DNA of 64,000 nt from the NCBI GenBank assembly GCA_014238125.1, contig JABABS010000011.1, positions 53,838 to 117,837 of the forward strand. The letters are read 5' to 3'. Of this stretch, positions 17,883 through 27,768 are shown piece after piece. The position numbers and the translations under genes were made by a program. The notes beneath the pieces were generated by a model, which worked only from the letters and a program-made list of their open reading frames with translations, did not search any database and had not been told where the DNA came from. The stretch is from Phycisphaerales bacterium (GTDB lineage Bacteria > Planctomycetota > Phycisphaerae > Phycisphaerales > SM1A02). Each line of letters begins with the position of its first letter. Within the stretch, counting starts at the first letter, position 1.

Positions 17883-20753
17883 TTACCGTTTAAGTTCCAT
17901 GCCGGTGTAACTTTTCTTGCACTTGATGATGTCATCTACTGTTCCTTCAGCAACGATAGTACCGCCCTCGTCGCCACCATCAGGGCCTAAATCAATAATC
18001 CAATCAGCGGCCCGCACAACATCGAGATTGTGTTCGATGACAATGACTGTATTTTCTGCATCAACGAGACGTTGAATGACAAGAAGCAATTTATCAATGT
18101 CAGCAAAATGAAGACCTGTTGTTGGTTCATCAAGTACAAATAATGTGTGATTTCGCTGGGCACCTCCAAGTTCACTTGCAAGTTTAACTCGCTGCGCTTC
18201 ACCACCAGAAAGAGTAGTTGAAGGTTGGCCTAAGGTCAGATATCCAAGCCCAACATCGCATAAACATTTTGCCATTTTACTAATGCGTGGATGGGTATCA
18301 AAAAGTTCAGCTGCATCTTCAATTGTTGTACTAAGAACATCAGCAATCGTTTTATCCTTCCACATCACTTCTAAAGTTTCGGGGTTATATCTTGAGCCGT
18401 TGCAAGCCTCGCATGTAACGAATGCATCTGGTAGAAAATGCATTTCAATTTTCTTCACGCCTTGGCCTTGGCATGCTTCGCACCTTCCACCTTTGACATT
18501 GAAACTAAACCTACCCGGTTTGTACCCTCTAATCTTTGCTTCGCGTGTCTGAGTATATAAATTACGAATAGTGTCAAATATCCCTGTATAAGTCGCAGGG
18601 TTGGAACGAGGCGTCCTTCCAATTGGCGATTGATCTACTTGGATCACGCGGTCGATTTGTTCAATTCCAGAAATGGAAGAGCAGGTTTTTCCACCAATAG
18701 GTTTATTTGAAAGAAGTTGCCTCAAGCCCTTAAGCAGAACTTGATTCACTAGAGAAGATTTTCCGCTTCCAGATACTCCTGTAACACAGATCAAACCTCC
18801 GATCGGGAACGAAGTCGACACATGTTGTAAATTATTGCGGGTTGCATCGTTCACGCGAATCACTTTTGTTTGATCGAGCTTTCTTGGTTTCTCACGAGAT
18901 TGTATTTTTAGTTTACCTGCCAAATATTTTCCCGTCACCGATGTTGAACTTTTAATTGCACGGAGACTTCCTTGCGCGACAATCTTTCCTCCATGAATGC
19001 CCGCCGCGGGTCCAACATCAATGAGATGATCCGCAGCAAGGATCATTGAGGTGTCATGCTCTACAACTATTACAGTATTTCCTATATCAGTAAGATGTCG
19101 TAGTGTTCGAATGAGGCGTGCGTTATCCCTAGCATGTAACCCAATCGTTGGTTCATCTAGCACATAACACACACCAACAAGTCCGGAGCCGACTTGCGTT
19201 GCAAGCCGTATTCGCTGCGCTTCTCCACCTGAAAGTGTTGAACTTCTCCTATCTAAAGAAAGATACCCAAGACCAACCGACTGTAAAAATTCCAATCGGT
19301 TTTCAATTTCTCTAAGAATTGGTATCGCGATCGTTGCTTGTTCATCGGGTAGTTCTATATGTTGAAATGCAATTTGTGCATCAGAAATAGTCATCGTTGT
19401 AAAATCAGCAATTGAATACTCCACGTTATTACAAACAACAGTTACTGCGAGGCTGTCTTTTCGTAAACGCTTACCTTCACAACTCGGGCAGAGACCTTTT
19501 GACATATAACCAAGAAGACGATTGCGAACACTGTCAGACTCCGTTTGTTTGAACCGTGATTGAAGTTCTCGAATGATCCCCTTAAAGGGCATGCTTCGTT
19601 TACCTTTTACTTTTGATTCAACTGTTCCACCATGCAGGAGAATCTTTTTAATCTCGCCACTCAAAGTTGACCAAGGGGTCTTGCCATCAATGTTAGAAAC
19701 CTCGCAGAAACGTCTTAATGTTCTTGCATATCGTCTGTTCATGCGTGGACCAGCACGTCGCCAAGGTGCTACAGCGCCGTGAGTAATACCCAGAGAAGGA
19801 TCAGCAATAACCAAAGTTTCATCAAACTCATGGACCGTTCCAAGTCCATCGCATGCATTACATGCACCATAAGGGGAATTAAATGAAAATGAACGTGGCT
19901 CAAGTTCGGACAACGAGCACTTTGGATGTTTTGGGCAGGAAAAACGCTCGCTGAGTCTCGTCTCAACCCATGTATTGTCTTTTTCTGCCAGAACAAGGAG
20001 AGAACCGTTTCCAACTCGCAGGGCTGTTTCAACTGAATCAGCAATCCGCTCTCGATCAGAGGGCTTGATCACAAGTCGATCTACAACTGCTTCAATATTA
20101 TGGGTTTCGTAGCGACCTAGACCACAGGGATTATCTGATTCATTAAGAAGGACGTCTCGAAGATCTATCAGTTTAGTATTGACTCTTGCTCTAACAAATC
20201 CCTGTGATCGTAAATCTTCTAAAACTTCTTTGTGGAAACCTTTTTTGCCTCGAACAACTTCAGCACAAAGTAGAACTTTACAACCTTTTTCTAAAGCAAT
20301 GATTGAGTCAATAATTTTTGTCGCAGTAGTAGTTTCAATTACTTCCCCGCATATTTTCCCTGCTTTTGTTGCATGCCAGCAATGGGGCGTGCCACACCTT
20401 GCCATAAGTAATCGAAGATAATCGTAAATCTCTGTAGTAGTTGCAACTGTAGATCGTGGGTTATGGCCACCACCTCTCTGTGCAATTGCAATTGTTGGAG
20501 GCAACCCCTCAATTGATTCGACATCTGGTTTGCCCATCTGATTTAGAAATTGCCGAGCATAAGCACTCAGCGATTCCATGTATTTTCGTTGCCCCTCCGC
20601 AAATATCGTATCAAAAGCAAGTGAACTTTTACCTGAACCAGAAACCCCTGTGACGACTATGAGTTTGTCACGTGGAATTTCTATGGAGACATTTTGTAAG
20701 TTGTGTTCGTTTGCACCAATAACGCGAATTGCATGACTTTTCTCAGATGGCAT
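17883..20753 (-). CDS. uvrA: excinuclease ABC subunit A
   Basis: UvrA finds bulky DNA lesions and loads UvrB in nucleotide excision repair. The 956-residue length is normal. Both ABC halves are present: Walker [10 protein letters not shown] near residue 35 and again near 625, signature motifs LSGGEAQR in both halves, and Walker B VLDEPT in both. The second zinc finger (CEAC ... CEAC around 735-760) is normal. The first is CPKHPKC ... CNAC, with a Cys-x2-His or Cys-x5-Cys first half rather than the usual Cys-x2-Cys. The gene is 8 bp downstream of the permease gene and convergent with the glycosyltransferase. Confidence 0.97.
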   Translation of the reverse strand: MPSEKSHAIRVIGANEHNLQNVSIEIPRDKLIVVTGVSGSGKSSLAFDTIFAEGQRKYMESLSAYARQFLNQMGKPDVESIEGLPPTIAIAQRGGGHNPRSTVATTTEIYDYLRLLMARCGTPHCWHATKAGKICGEVIETTTATKIIDSIIALEKGCKVLLCAEVVRGKKGFHKEVLEDLRSQGFVRARVNTKLIDLRDVLLNESDNPCGLGRYETHNIEAVVDRLVIKPSDRERIADSVETALRVGNGSLLVLAEKDNTWVETRLSERFSCPKHPKCSLSELEPRSFSFNSPYGACNACDGLGTVHEFDETLVIADPSLGITHGAVAPWRRAGPRMNRRYARTLRRFCEVSNIDGKTPWSTLSGEIKKILLHGGTVESKVKGKRSMPFKGIIRELQSRFKQTESDSVRNRLLGYMSKGLCPSCEGKRLRKDSLAVTVVCNNVEYSIADFTTMTISDAQIAFQHIELPDEQATIAIPILREIENRLEFLQSVGLGYLSLDRRSSTLSGGEAQRIRLATQVGSGLVGVCYVLDEPTIGLHARDNARLIRTLRHLTDIGNTVIVVEHDTSMILAADHLIDVGPAAGIHGGKIVAQGSLRAIKSSTSVTGKYLAGKLKIQSREKPRKLDQTKVIRVNDATRNNLQHVSTSFPIGGLICVTGVSGSGKSSLVNQVLLKGLRQLLSNKPIGGKTCSSISGIEQIDRVIQVDQSPIGRTPRSNPATYTGIFDTIRNLYTQTREAKIRGYKPGRFSFNVKGGRCEACQGQGVKKIEMHFLPDAFVTCEACNGSRYNPETLEVMWKDKTIADVLSTTIEDAAELFDTHPRISKMAKCLCDVGLGYLTLGQPSTTLSGGEAQRVKLASELGGAQRNHTLFVLDEPTTGLHFADIDKLLLVIQRLVDAENTVIVIEHNLDVVRAADWIIDLGPDGGDEGGTIVAEGTVDDIIKCKKSYTGMELKR

Positions 20754-20761
20754 CAGTAAAA

Positions 20762-21901
20762 TCAGGCAACTTCTCTACGTTGAAAAAGAACAACTCCGAT
20801 GGAGACAGCAGCAATAATATATAACGTTCCGTATCCAGTTGTTCTCATCAAATATCTGGTTGGAATCACATTGTTTTGCGTCAAAGCATCGGTAAGCCAA
20901 AGCACCTGAAAATTAGGAATTATTGCGTAGGCCACTTTGTACCCTGCCCATTTTGAATACTCGGAACCCACCGCATAAGAGGTGAGTGTAGTGCCAGTTG
21001 TAACTTCTTCTGTCTCAGTTACAACTTCCTCAATATCGCCATTTATCTTTTCCATAATCCTAAATTGTTCTACGATTTGAACTTTTCCATCTATCGAAGC
21101 TCGGGCGAGCCAAGCACTTTCAATTCGATCGATTGGATATCCAAACCATGCGTCAGCCATCATTCCAATAAAGAAAATAATGAACGTAATTGAAAGCGTT
21201 CCAAGTTGCCCAAGTCTCGTTGAAAGGGCAATAGCGATGCTAGCTAAAATAAGAACAGAGATTTGAATTGCAAGAAGGGCTTTCCAAATTTCGGCTCGAA
21301 AAGAAAAACTAAATGGTTGAGCAGTAAAGTCAGGTCCAAAGTTTAGTACAAGAACGTACGCAATCAACATGCTTGGAACGGTGACGCAAAGCCATGTACT
21401 TGAAAATACAAAACCGTAAAAATAATTACACCACACAGCAACAGCAGTGCCAACAAACAACGCAACGGTTCCAAACACAACTACAGGAACATGGATTGGT
21501 GTTCGAACTGTCTGCAATACTGCTTGCTGTTCAACCATGACGAACACAAGACTTAGGAGTAACATTGAAATTGAAATAGCAAGTCCAACACCAATAAATT
21601 TTCCAATCACGAATGCTGGTTTCGGAACAGGTTTCGAAACTACTGTTAGGGCGGTCTTGTTCTCTATCTCTCGCCCAAGGACATTGCTTGCAACAAAAGA
21701 CGCAATGAGAATTCCTATAGTGAATACTGTTGCAAGCCCTATATCGAGAAGCATTCGTTGATCGTCATCCATCGTAAAAGCTGATAGAGGATTAGAAAGC
21801 ATAAGGAGTAGCATTCCAGCTAGTACAAGCACTAGGAGTACTGGTTGTCGAATACTCTCAAAAAAGGCATTTCGAGCGATTGATAAGGTCTGGTAGAACA
21901 T
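20762..21901 (-). CDS. ABC-2 type transporter permease
   Basis: The 379-residue membrane protein has about six hydrophobic segments: 22-38, 54-74, 103-123, 142-165, 170-190 and a C-terminal one, with a long hydrophilic loop near residues 265-320. The stretch VLGREIENKTALTVVSKPVP is typical of ABC-2 exporter permeases. It lies divergently to the SPFH/ABC operon, whose permease (27765-29822) carries the matching VWHVMTKPVHK segment, so the two may form a heterodimer driven by the single ATPase of that operon. This pairing is inference. uvrA follows at 8 bp but is functionally unrelated. Confidence 0.8.
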   Translation of the reverse strand: MFYQTLSIARNAFFESIRQPVLLVLVLAGMLLLMLSNPLSAFTMDDDQRMLLDIGLATVFTIGILIASFVASNVLGREIENKTALTVVSKPVPKPAFVIGKFIGVGLAISISMLLLSLVFVMVEQQAVLQTVRTPIHVPVVVFGTVALFVGTAVAVWCNYFYGFVFSSTWLCVTVPSMLIAYVLVLNFGPDFTAQPFSFSFRAEIWKALLAIQISVLILASIAIALSTRLGQLGTLSITFIIFFIGMMADAWFGYPIDRIESAWLARASIDGKVQIVEQFRIMEKINGDIEEVVTETEEVTTGTTLTSYAVGSEYSKWAGYKVAYAIIPNFQVLWLTDALTQNNVIPTRYLMRTTGYGTLYIIAAVSIGVVLFQRREVA

Positions 21902-22119
21902 AGATGTCTCAAATATAGAGTGTAAAAGGGGGCAGGATAGGGCAGTTCATGATAATCTTCTCGCCTTATGACGAACGTATTCAACCAAAGGTTCGTAATC
22001 CTATTCTGAGGCCCCTCAATACATATCTTAAAACCATCAAACAGACCGATTTTTTTACTTTTAGACCCTAAGTTAACGGACAATTACATGCACAAAATCA
22101 AAGAGAAAATACCTTCATA

Positions 22120-24234
22120 ATGAGAGTAGATCATCAAGCCTGCCAAAAAGCTGCTTCCACCGCAGGAAGCGGTCTTCTGCTGCAAATTTTAACTGCAGCT
22201 ATTCTTTTAATCTTTGGTCTTCTTGCCAAAGATACATCTTTCATTTTTGCCTCTCTGTGGGTTTGGATTGGGGTTGTTGTTTGGGTTGGTATTTTAGTTC
22301 TTTACTTCCAACAAAAATTAGAACGCCTTGAAGCCTTAGAAGAGTCAGAACTTTCGATCGATACAAATTCATCGATGTTTGATGGTGTTGGTGAAAATAT
22401 CCGACCAGCAGCTAAGCGCTTAAAGCTCTTACACAAATGGATCATGCCCTCAGTCAGCTTGATTCTAGCATTCTTACTCGCCTTTACGGGATACGTGCTC
22501 ATCCAACATTTGAGACTTTTAGAATCTCCAAACGATACGCTCAGAACAAGTTTATATCTCACTTCGCTCACTGGCTGGGCACTTGCCTTATCACTTGCCT
22601 TTGCGTTGACTGGTTTCATCTTTTCTCGTTTCGTTGCTGGAATGGCTAAAGTGACAAGTTGGACCAATCTGCGAGGCGGCTCAAGTTGGATGGTTGGTAA
22701 CACAATCTTACTTTCATCTATTGCCGTTGGTTTAGTCTTTCGTTTCTTTGATAACGATGCAGTATTAATCTGGGTTTGCTGGGCTATCCCGTTCTTTATG
22801 ATTGCTGTATCTGCAGAAATATTGGTTAACTTCGCACTTAACCTCTACAGACCTCGCATTGCTGGGCAACTCCCTCGGCCTGCATTTGACTCTAAAACAT
22901 TAAGCCTGCTTGCAGCACCTGATTCATTTGTTCGATCTATTAACGAAGCAATCAATTACCAATTCGGTTTTGATATTACAAGTTCTTGGGGATATCAATT
23001 ATTGCTCCGTTCTTTCGCGTGGCTCATCACCCTTGCAATCATTGCCCTCCTTGCAGTAGATTCAATGGTTATTGTTGAGCCGACACAGCAAGCTGTCAGA
23101 TTACGACAAGGTGCTATTATTGGCGAGGTACACGGGCCAGGTTTAATGTTAAAACTTCCTTGGCCGGTTGAATCTGCAACGGTTGTAGACGTAAGTCGGA
23201 TGAGGGAATTACCTCTAACCTTTGAGTGGAAGGAAGAACGCCCAGTTTACCTCTGGAGCGACAGCCTGCATTCTTTGACTATTACAAAACCCAAACCATT
23301 TATAGTCACTGGCTCATCAAACTCTGAAGAAGCATCATCCGAAGATGTCCTCGCACTTCTTGATGTCCGAGCAGTTCTCCAATACAGAATCTCACAGAAT
23401 GGATTGCTTGACTGGTTAACTTTTGGCTCCGATACAATTGAACGTCGGTCACAACGATCTCAAAGAGAAATCGGGCTCCTCGCAATAGCACAACAATCAC
23501 TTACAACCATGTTGCAAACAAAGACTCTTGATGAAATCATCAGCAGTGATCGAGCCAGTTTCACAACTGAAGCGCGAGCAGAATTACAGACCAGATTTGA
23601 TACTTTTGGAACAGGTGTTGAAATTATCTCGCTCACTTTGCCTTTCTTGAAACCTGCAAGTGGAGACAGAGCAACTTTTGAAGGTGTGTCTGTTTCGCGT
23701 CAAGCAGAAGCAAGACTTATTTCTGCAGCTCAGGGATGGGCTGACAATATTCTTACATACTCAGTTGGGGATGGAACACTCGTAGATACCGTGATCGAAG
23801 CAGTAGATGCATACAATGCTGCGAGAAGTAATTGGGATGCATTAAGAATTGCCAAGGCGGCAAAAGATGAGATAAATACTGCTCTTCAAACTATGAACTC
23901 CAAAGAAACTGAAGCAATGGCACTGTTACGTAAAGGTAATGGCGCAGCATCAATCCGAATCGACAATGCGCATGTTACACGCTGGGTCGAGATGCTCAAC
24001 GCAAGATCAAGGGCAAGCAAAGTCCGTGGTCAAATCACCGCGTATGAAGCCTCTCCAGAAATCTATCGGCAAAGAACGTACATGGCAGTGCTTGCAAGAA
24101 GACTTCCACAACTCAGAAAATATATCGTTGGTATCGATCCAAATCGCGTAAACATTGATTTGGAACTGCAAACAATTAATCCACTTTTGAATTTCAGTGA
24201 GTCAATTCAAGTTGACCAAGGAGCAAACAATTAA
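22120..24234 (+). CDS. multi-spanning SPFH/band-7 protein (HflK-like)
   Basis: The 704-residue product has about seven hydrophobic segments (roughly 18-36, 41-63, 107-128, 149-170, 188-209, 214-239, 300-322), then an SPFH domain starting at IVEPTQQAVRLRQGAIIGEV and a predicted helical C-terminal part rich in Glu, Ala and Arg. Normal HflK/prohibitins have a single N-terminal segment, so the extra membrane domain of ~290 residues is unusual. SPFH proteins form ring-like scaffolds in membranes and often control proteases or transporters. It is the first gene of the operon; its TAA overlaps the next ATG by one base. Confidence 0.82.
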   Translation: MRVDHQACQKAASTAGSGLLLQILTAAILLIFGLLAKDTSFIFASLWVWIGVVVWVGILVLYFQQKLERLEALEESELSIDTNSSMFDGVGENIRPAAKRLKLLHKWIMPSVSLILAFLLAFTGYVLIQHLRLLESPNDTLRTSLYLTSLTGWALALSLAFALTGFIFSRFVAGMAKVTSWTNLRGGSSWMVGNTILLSSIAVGLVFRFFDNDAVLIWVCWAIPFFMIAVSAEILVNFALNLYRPRIAGQLPRPAFDSKTLSLLAAPDSFVRSINEAINYQFGFDITSSWGYQLLLRSFAWLITLAIIALLAVDSMVIVEPTQQAVRLRQGAIIGEVHGPGLMLKLPWPVESATVVDVSRMRELPLTFEWKEERPVYLWSDSLHSLTITKPKPFIVTGSSNSEEASSEDVLALLDVRAVLQYRISQNGLLDWLTFGSDTIERRSQRSQREIGLLAIAQQSLTTMLQTKTLDEIISSDRASFTTEARAELQTRFDTFGTGVEIISLTLPFLKPASGDRATFEGVSVSRQAEARLISAAQGWADNILTYSVGDGTLVDTVIEAVDAYNAARSNWDALRIAKAAKDEINTALQTMNSKETEAMALLRKGNGAASIRIDNAHVTRWVEMLNARSRASKVRGQITAYEASPEIYRQRTYMAVLARRLPQLRKYIVGIDPNRVNIDLELQTINPLLNFSESIQVDQGANN

Positions 24235-25166
24235 TGAAACGCATATTTATCATAGGCATAGGCATTGCCATTTTTGTCATCTTGTTGTTATTTAGCATGA
24301 CATTTACAGTGTCATTTCACCAAGTGGGAATATTAAGTAGATTTGGCCAAACAGATGCAAACAGTGTGGTCTCTACTCCCGGTTTACATTTTAGACTTCC
24401 TTTCTTTGCAGACTCTGTAACTTTACTTGACACTCGAACGCAAGTGAGGCAATCTCCATTAGAGATGCTCCAAACGAAAGACGGTCAACAAATTGTTGTT
24501 AAATCTTATTTACTGTGGAACATCGATACGGAAGGAGAAGGTCCTCTTCGTTTTTATCGTAGTTACTCCTCAGTCGAAGCTGCACAACTTGCAATCGACA
24601 GTCAATTTCGAGATGCAATTTCAGTATTGAGCAGTTACTCATTCGAAAGTTTAACTGGTCTAAACAATGAACTGCCCCAAGCAGAGCATGCGATTCTAAA
24701 TCGATTAAATTCCTTAAAAGAAAGTGGAATCGTTCCCCTCACTGTAGGAATTAACCGCCTACTCCTTCCTCCCAAGACAACTACTGCGGTACTTGAACGT
24801 ATGCAAGCTCGGAGAGATACGCTTGCAGATCAACTCCGTACTAAGGGCAGGGCGGATGCAGAAGCGATTCGCGCTGACGCACGAGCTAAGCGTGACAAGA
24901 TCGAAGCATTCGCTTCACAAAGAGCGGAGGACATTCGAGCTGAGGGTGAAAAGCAAGCTGCAACATATCTTGAAAAAATGGGCGAATATGAAGAACTTGC
25001 TGTCTTCCTTTCATGGCTTGATGCCGTCGAAATTGCACTTTCACAAAATACTACACTTGTTCTTGAAACAAATCTCGCGCCATGGCATTTACTAGATCTC
25101 AACACAGAAATTGATTCTAGCGGTATTCCCCAACCTTCAAATACTGAGAACAAGGTGAAAGAATAG
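24234..25166 (+). CDS. SPFH/band-7 protein (HflC-like)
   Basis: This 310-residue protein has one N-terminal membrane helix (4-26), then an SPFH domain (VSFHQVGILSRFGQ ... TPGLHFRLPF ... LLDTRTQV), and a charged helical tail (ARRDTLADQLRTKG, AEAIRADARAKRD), the arrangement of HflC. HflC/HflK pairs make a cage around membrane protease FtsH in other bacteria, but there is no ftsH here. Coupled by overlapping stop/start codons to both neighbours, it is probably made in equal amounts with them. Confidence 0.86.
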   Translation: MKRIFIIGIGIAIFVILLLFSMTFTVSFHQVGILSRFGQTDANSVVSTPGLHFRLPFFADSVTLLDTRTQVRQSPLEMLQTKDGQQIVVKSYLLWNIDTEGEGPLRFYRSYSSVEAAQLAIDSQFRDAISVLSSYSFESLTGLNNELPQAEHAILNRLNSLKESGIVPLTVGINRLLLPPKTTTAVLERMQARRDTLADQLRTKGRADAEAIRADARAKRDKIEAFASQRAEDIRAEGEKQAATYLEKMGEYEELAVFLSWLDAVEIALSQNTTLVLETNLAPWHLLDLNTEIDSSGIPQPSNTENKVKE

Positions 25167-26575
25167 TGACCGACAACGAAGATCGAATCCAAGAAGAAGC
25201 ACCTCGTCGTTCTGCATCAGCGCGTTTTGTAATCAACAAAGACAACGCTGGCGCTGACATGCAAGAAGCGATGGATACTGCACATCGTTCATTATCTGAC
25301 TCACTTCAACTTAGTTTCAGGGCGCTGCAGGTTGTGATGTTTGTACTTATTGGTCTTTACCTTGTCTCGGGTTTTAGAACTGTAGATGAGGGCGAGACAG
25401 GTGTTGCAACAGTCTTTGGATCAGTAAAAGACGACAAGGGCTTACTGCCGGGACTACAACTTAGTTGGCCTTCACCCATAGGTGGCTTTGAAATATTTAA
25501 TGCAGAGAACCGCTACATTGCAATAGGCAGTGCATTTATGCCTCGCATTGATCCGAACATCTCACGAGATCAGAGGATTTCAAAAGCTAGGTCTAAAGAC
25601 GGGCTCGCTCCTGGGCGTGACGGTTCACTTCTAACAAGCGACGGTGACCTTGCACATCTTGAACTTGCTGCTACATGGGAAATTATCGAACCTGTTAAAT
25701 ACGCAGATTCAGTTACAGATTCACATGGAAATATGCTTGTTGCACTTACTCTTGAGCGTGCTGCTGTGCATGTCATCGCGGGGTTAGAATTAGAACAACT
25801 TCTTGACGAGCCCCTCGAACAACTTCGGGACGATATAAGGCTCGAAACACAAAAGCAACTGAATCTACTTAATTGCGGTATCCGAATTGCAGACGTTACT
25901 TTACCACATGAACCAGAACCACCGTTCTTTATCCAGAAATCCTACAGTGACTTTGACAGTGCAAAGATTAATTCCGAAACGGAAGTAGAACGTGCAGTAG
26001 CTGAAGCACATGAAATGCTTATTGAATCTGCAGGTAGAGATTATCCGACACTTGTTTCTCTCATTCAGTCGTATGAAGAAGTTGTCGATCATGCAGATTT
26101 GAATGCTCAAGAGAATGCTCTTAACTCAATTAACAAAATGCTTCAGTCAGATAAAATTGCCGGATCTGCATCGAATACAATTAGTAAAGCAGAGGGCTAC
26201 AGATCAGAAGTTGAAACTACACTTGGGCGGGATTACAGACGTTTTGAAAGTCTTCTACCCGCTTACCTTGAGCATCCCACCATTGTCATTCGAGACAGGT
26301 GGATTGCAGCATATTCTGAAGTTCTTGGAACATCTGACGTAGAAACAATGTTTGTGCCAAGCCAACTTGCTGCGATGAAAATTGCTCTTCGTGGTTCAGA
26401 TCAAGTTGCACAACTCAGAAGTCGTCTAAATATGGAACGTCGCGAAATGCAAGCATTGTTGAAGGACATTGATATTTTCAATCCGTGGATTCTCAAAGCA
26501 AAAGAAATTGATCAGTATGGACCTTCCCGCGAACTTTCAATCGGTAACGGTCGTGTTAAAGGCAAGCAAAGGTAA
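25166..26575 (+). CDS. SPFH/band-7 protein (HflK-like, 469 aa)
   Basis: The start is GTG, overlapping the TAG of the previous gene. After a hydrophilic ~55 residues there is one membrane helix (about 57-77) and an SPFH domain (VDEGETGVATVFGSV ... GLLPGLQLSWPSP). A long helical part follows and the C-terminus is basic. The SPFH domain contains an insert rich in Asp, Ser and Arg around residues 125-160. With the two preceding genes it gives three different SPFH proteins in a row, one more than the usual HflK/HflC pair. Confidence 0.84.
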   Translation: MTDNEDRIQEEAPRRSASARFVINKDNAGADMQEAMDTAHRSLSDSLQLSFRALQVVMFVLIGLYLVSGFRTVDEGETGVATVFGSVKDDKGLLPGLQLSWPSPIGGFEIFNAENRYIAIGSAFMPRIDPNISRDQRISKARSKDGLAPGRDGSLLTSDGDLAHLELAATWEIIEPVKYADSVTDSHGNMLVALTLERAAVHVIAGLELEQLLDEPLEQLRDDIRLETQKQLNLLNCGIRIADVTLPHEPEPPFFIQKSYSDFDSAKINSETEVERAVAEAHEMLIESAGRDYPTLVSLIQSYEEVVDHADLNAQENALNSINKMLQSDKIAGSASNTISKAEGYRSEVETTLGRDYRRFESLLPAYLEHPTIVIRDRWIAAYSEVLGTSDVETMFVPSQLAAMKIALRGSDQVAQLRSRLNMERREMQALLKDIDIFNPWILKAKEIDQYGPSRELSIGNGRVKGKQR

Positions 26576-26586
26576 ACATTGCATCT

Positions 26587-27768
26587 ATGGTTACTAAAAC
26601 GAACTCTCAATATATCGTAGAAGCTGTCGGGTTAACGAAAATCTTTAAAGATTTCTGGATGCGTTCAAAAGCAAAAGCTGTTGACAATCTTTCTTTTCAT
26701 ATTGAAAAAGGGGAACTTTTTGGGCTCCTCGGACCTAATGGCTCTGGCAAAAGCACAACGATCAAGTTGATCCTTGGTCTGCTCAATAGAACAAGGGGGC
26801 GCTTAACTGTTTTCGACCGTGACCCACACGATGTCTCAGTTAAAAAATATATCGGTTTTCTCCCTGAAGAATCCTACCTGTATCGTTACTTGAATTCCCG
26901 AGAAACGCTTGATTATTACGGTCGTCTCTTTAGTATTGAACGTGCAACAAGGCGAAAACGAATTGAAGAGCTCCTTGAATGGGTTGGACTTTCTCAAGTA
27001 GCACATAGACCTGTAGGTGAATTTTCAAAAGGGATGATGCGACGAATTGGATTGGCGCAAGCCTTGATCAATGACCCTGATTTTCTAATTTTAGATGAGC
27101 CAACGAGTGGGCTTGATCCTATTGGCACAAAACAAGTCAAGGATCTTCTCCTTGAACTTCGTTCGCGAGGAAAAACTATTCTTCTTAGCTCTCATTTGCT
27201 CGCGGATGTTGAAGATGTTTGTGATCGAATGGCGATTCTCTATGGAGGTCGAATTCGAGCTGAAGGAACTGCAGATGACTTGCTCACTGATTCATCCCAC
27301 ACTGTGCTGCATATTCCTCGTATTAAAAACGATAATACAATTACTAAAATTGATGAAGTGTTAATGCAAACAGAAGGTGCTTCCATTGAATCAGTAACGC
27401 AACCTAGACAAAAACTCGAATCTCTATTCCTTTCAATAGTCGAGGAAGCAAAACTTGAACAAGCTTCTACAAGCGGTGCGTTACATGGTGGCGAGACTGC
27501 ATCATTCCTTCGTGGAGATGCAAAAGGCGAAGTTCTCATTGATCAGTTATTACAAGAGAAAAATCAAGATCCAATTGCTAAGGAACAATCAATTGCAACT
27601 GAAAAACAGGAAGATCCTGAGATCCTTGAAGAACTTGTGAAAGATAAGAAAAAAGAAACCTTGGTACAAGAAGCAAAGTTAGAATTAGACTCTCCAAAAG
27701 GCGCGGATTCTTCAGTTATTGATTCTCTTTTGGATGAACAGTCTGACCAAGCTCAGGACAATAAGTGA
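26587..27768 (+). CDS. ABC transporter ATP-binding protein with acidic C-terminal extension
   Basis: Residues 10-240 are a complete ABC ATPase: Walker A GPNGSGKST, Q-loop region FLPEES, signature FSKGMMRR (a common variant in this subfamily), Walker B FLILDEPTSGLDP and the H-loop LLSSH. It matches the ATPases of ABC-2 exporters (CcmA type). The last ~150 residues are highly charged (EEL-VKDKKKETLVQEAK-LEL) and look disordered; they are not part of the ATPase fold and may dock to the SPFH proteins or the permease (inference). It follows the SPFH gene by 11 bp and overlaps the permease start by 4 bp. Confidence 0.92.
   Translation: MVTKTNSQYIVEAVGLTKIFKDFWMRSKAKAVDNLSFHIEKGELFGLLGPNGSGKSTTIKLILGLLNRTRGRLTVFDRDPHDVSVKKYIGFLPEESYLYRYLNSRETLDYYGRLFSIERATRRKRIEELLEWVGLSQVAHRPVGEFSKGMMRRIGLAQALINDPDFLILDEPTSGLDPIGTKQVKDLLLELRSRGKTILLSSHLLADVEDVCDRMAILYGGRIRAEGTADDLLTDSSHTVLHIPRIKNDNTITKIDEVLMQTEGASIESVTQPRQKLESLFLSIVEEAKLEQASTSGALHGGETASFLRGDAKGEVLIDQLLQEKNQDPIAKEQSIATEKQEDPEILEELVKDKKKETLVQEAKLELDSPKGADSSVIDSLLDEQSDQAQDNK

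Noticed and set aside
21902..22119. Inverted repeat ACGAAC..GTTCGT in the divergent region before the SPFH operon
   Set aside because: Six base pairs with a 14-nt loop is easily found by chance; no other sign of regulation there.
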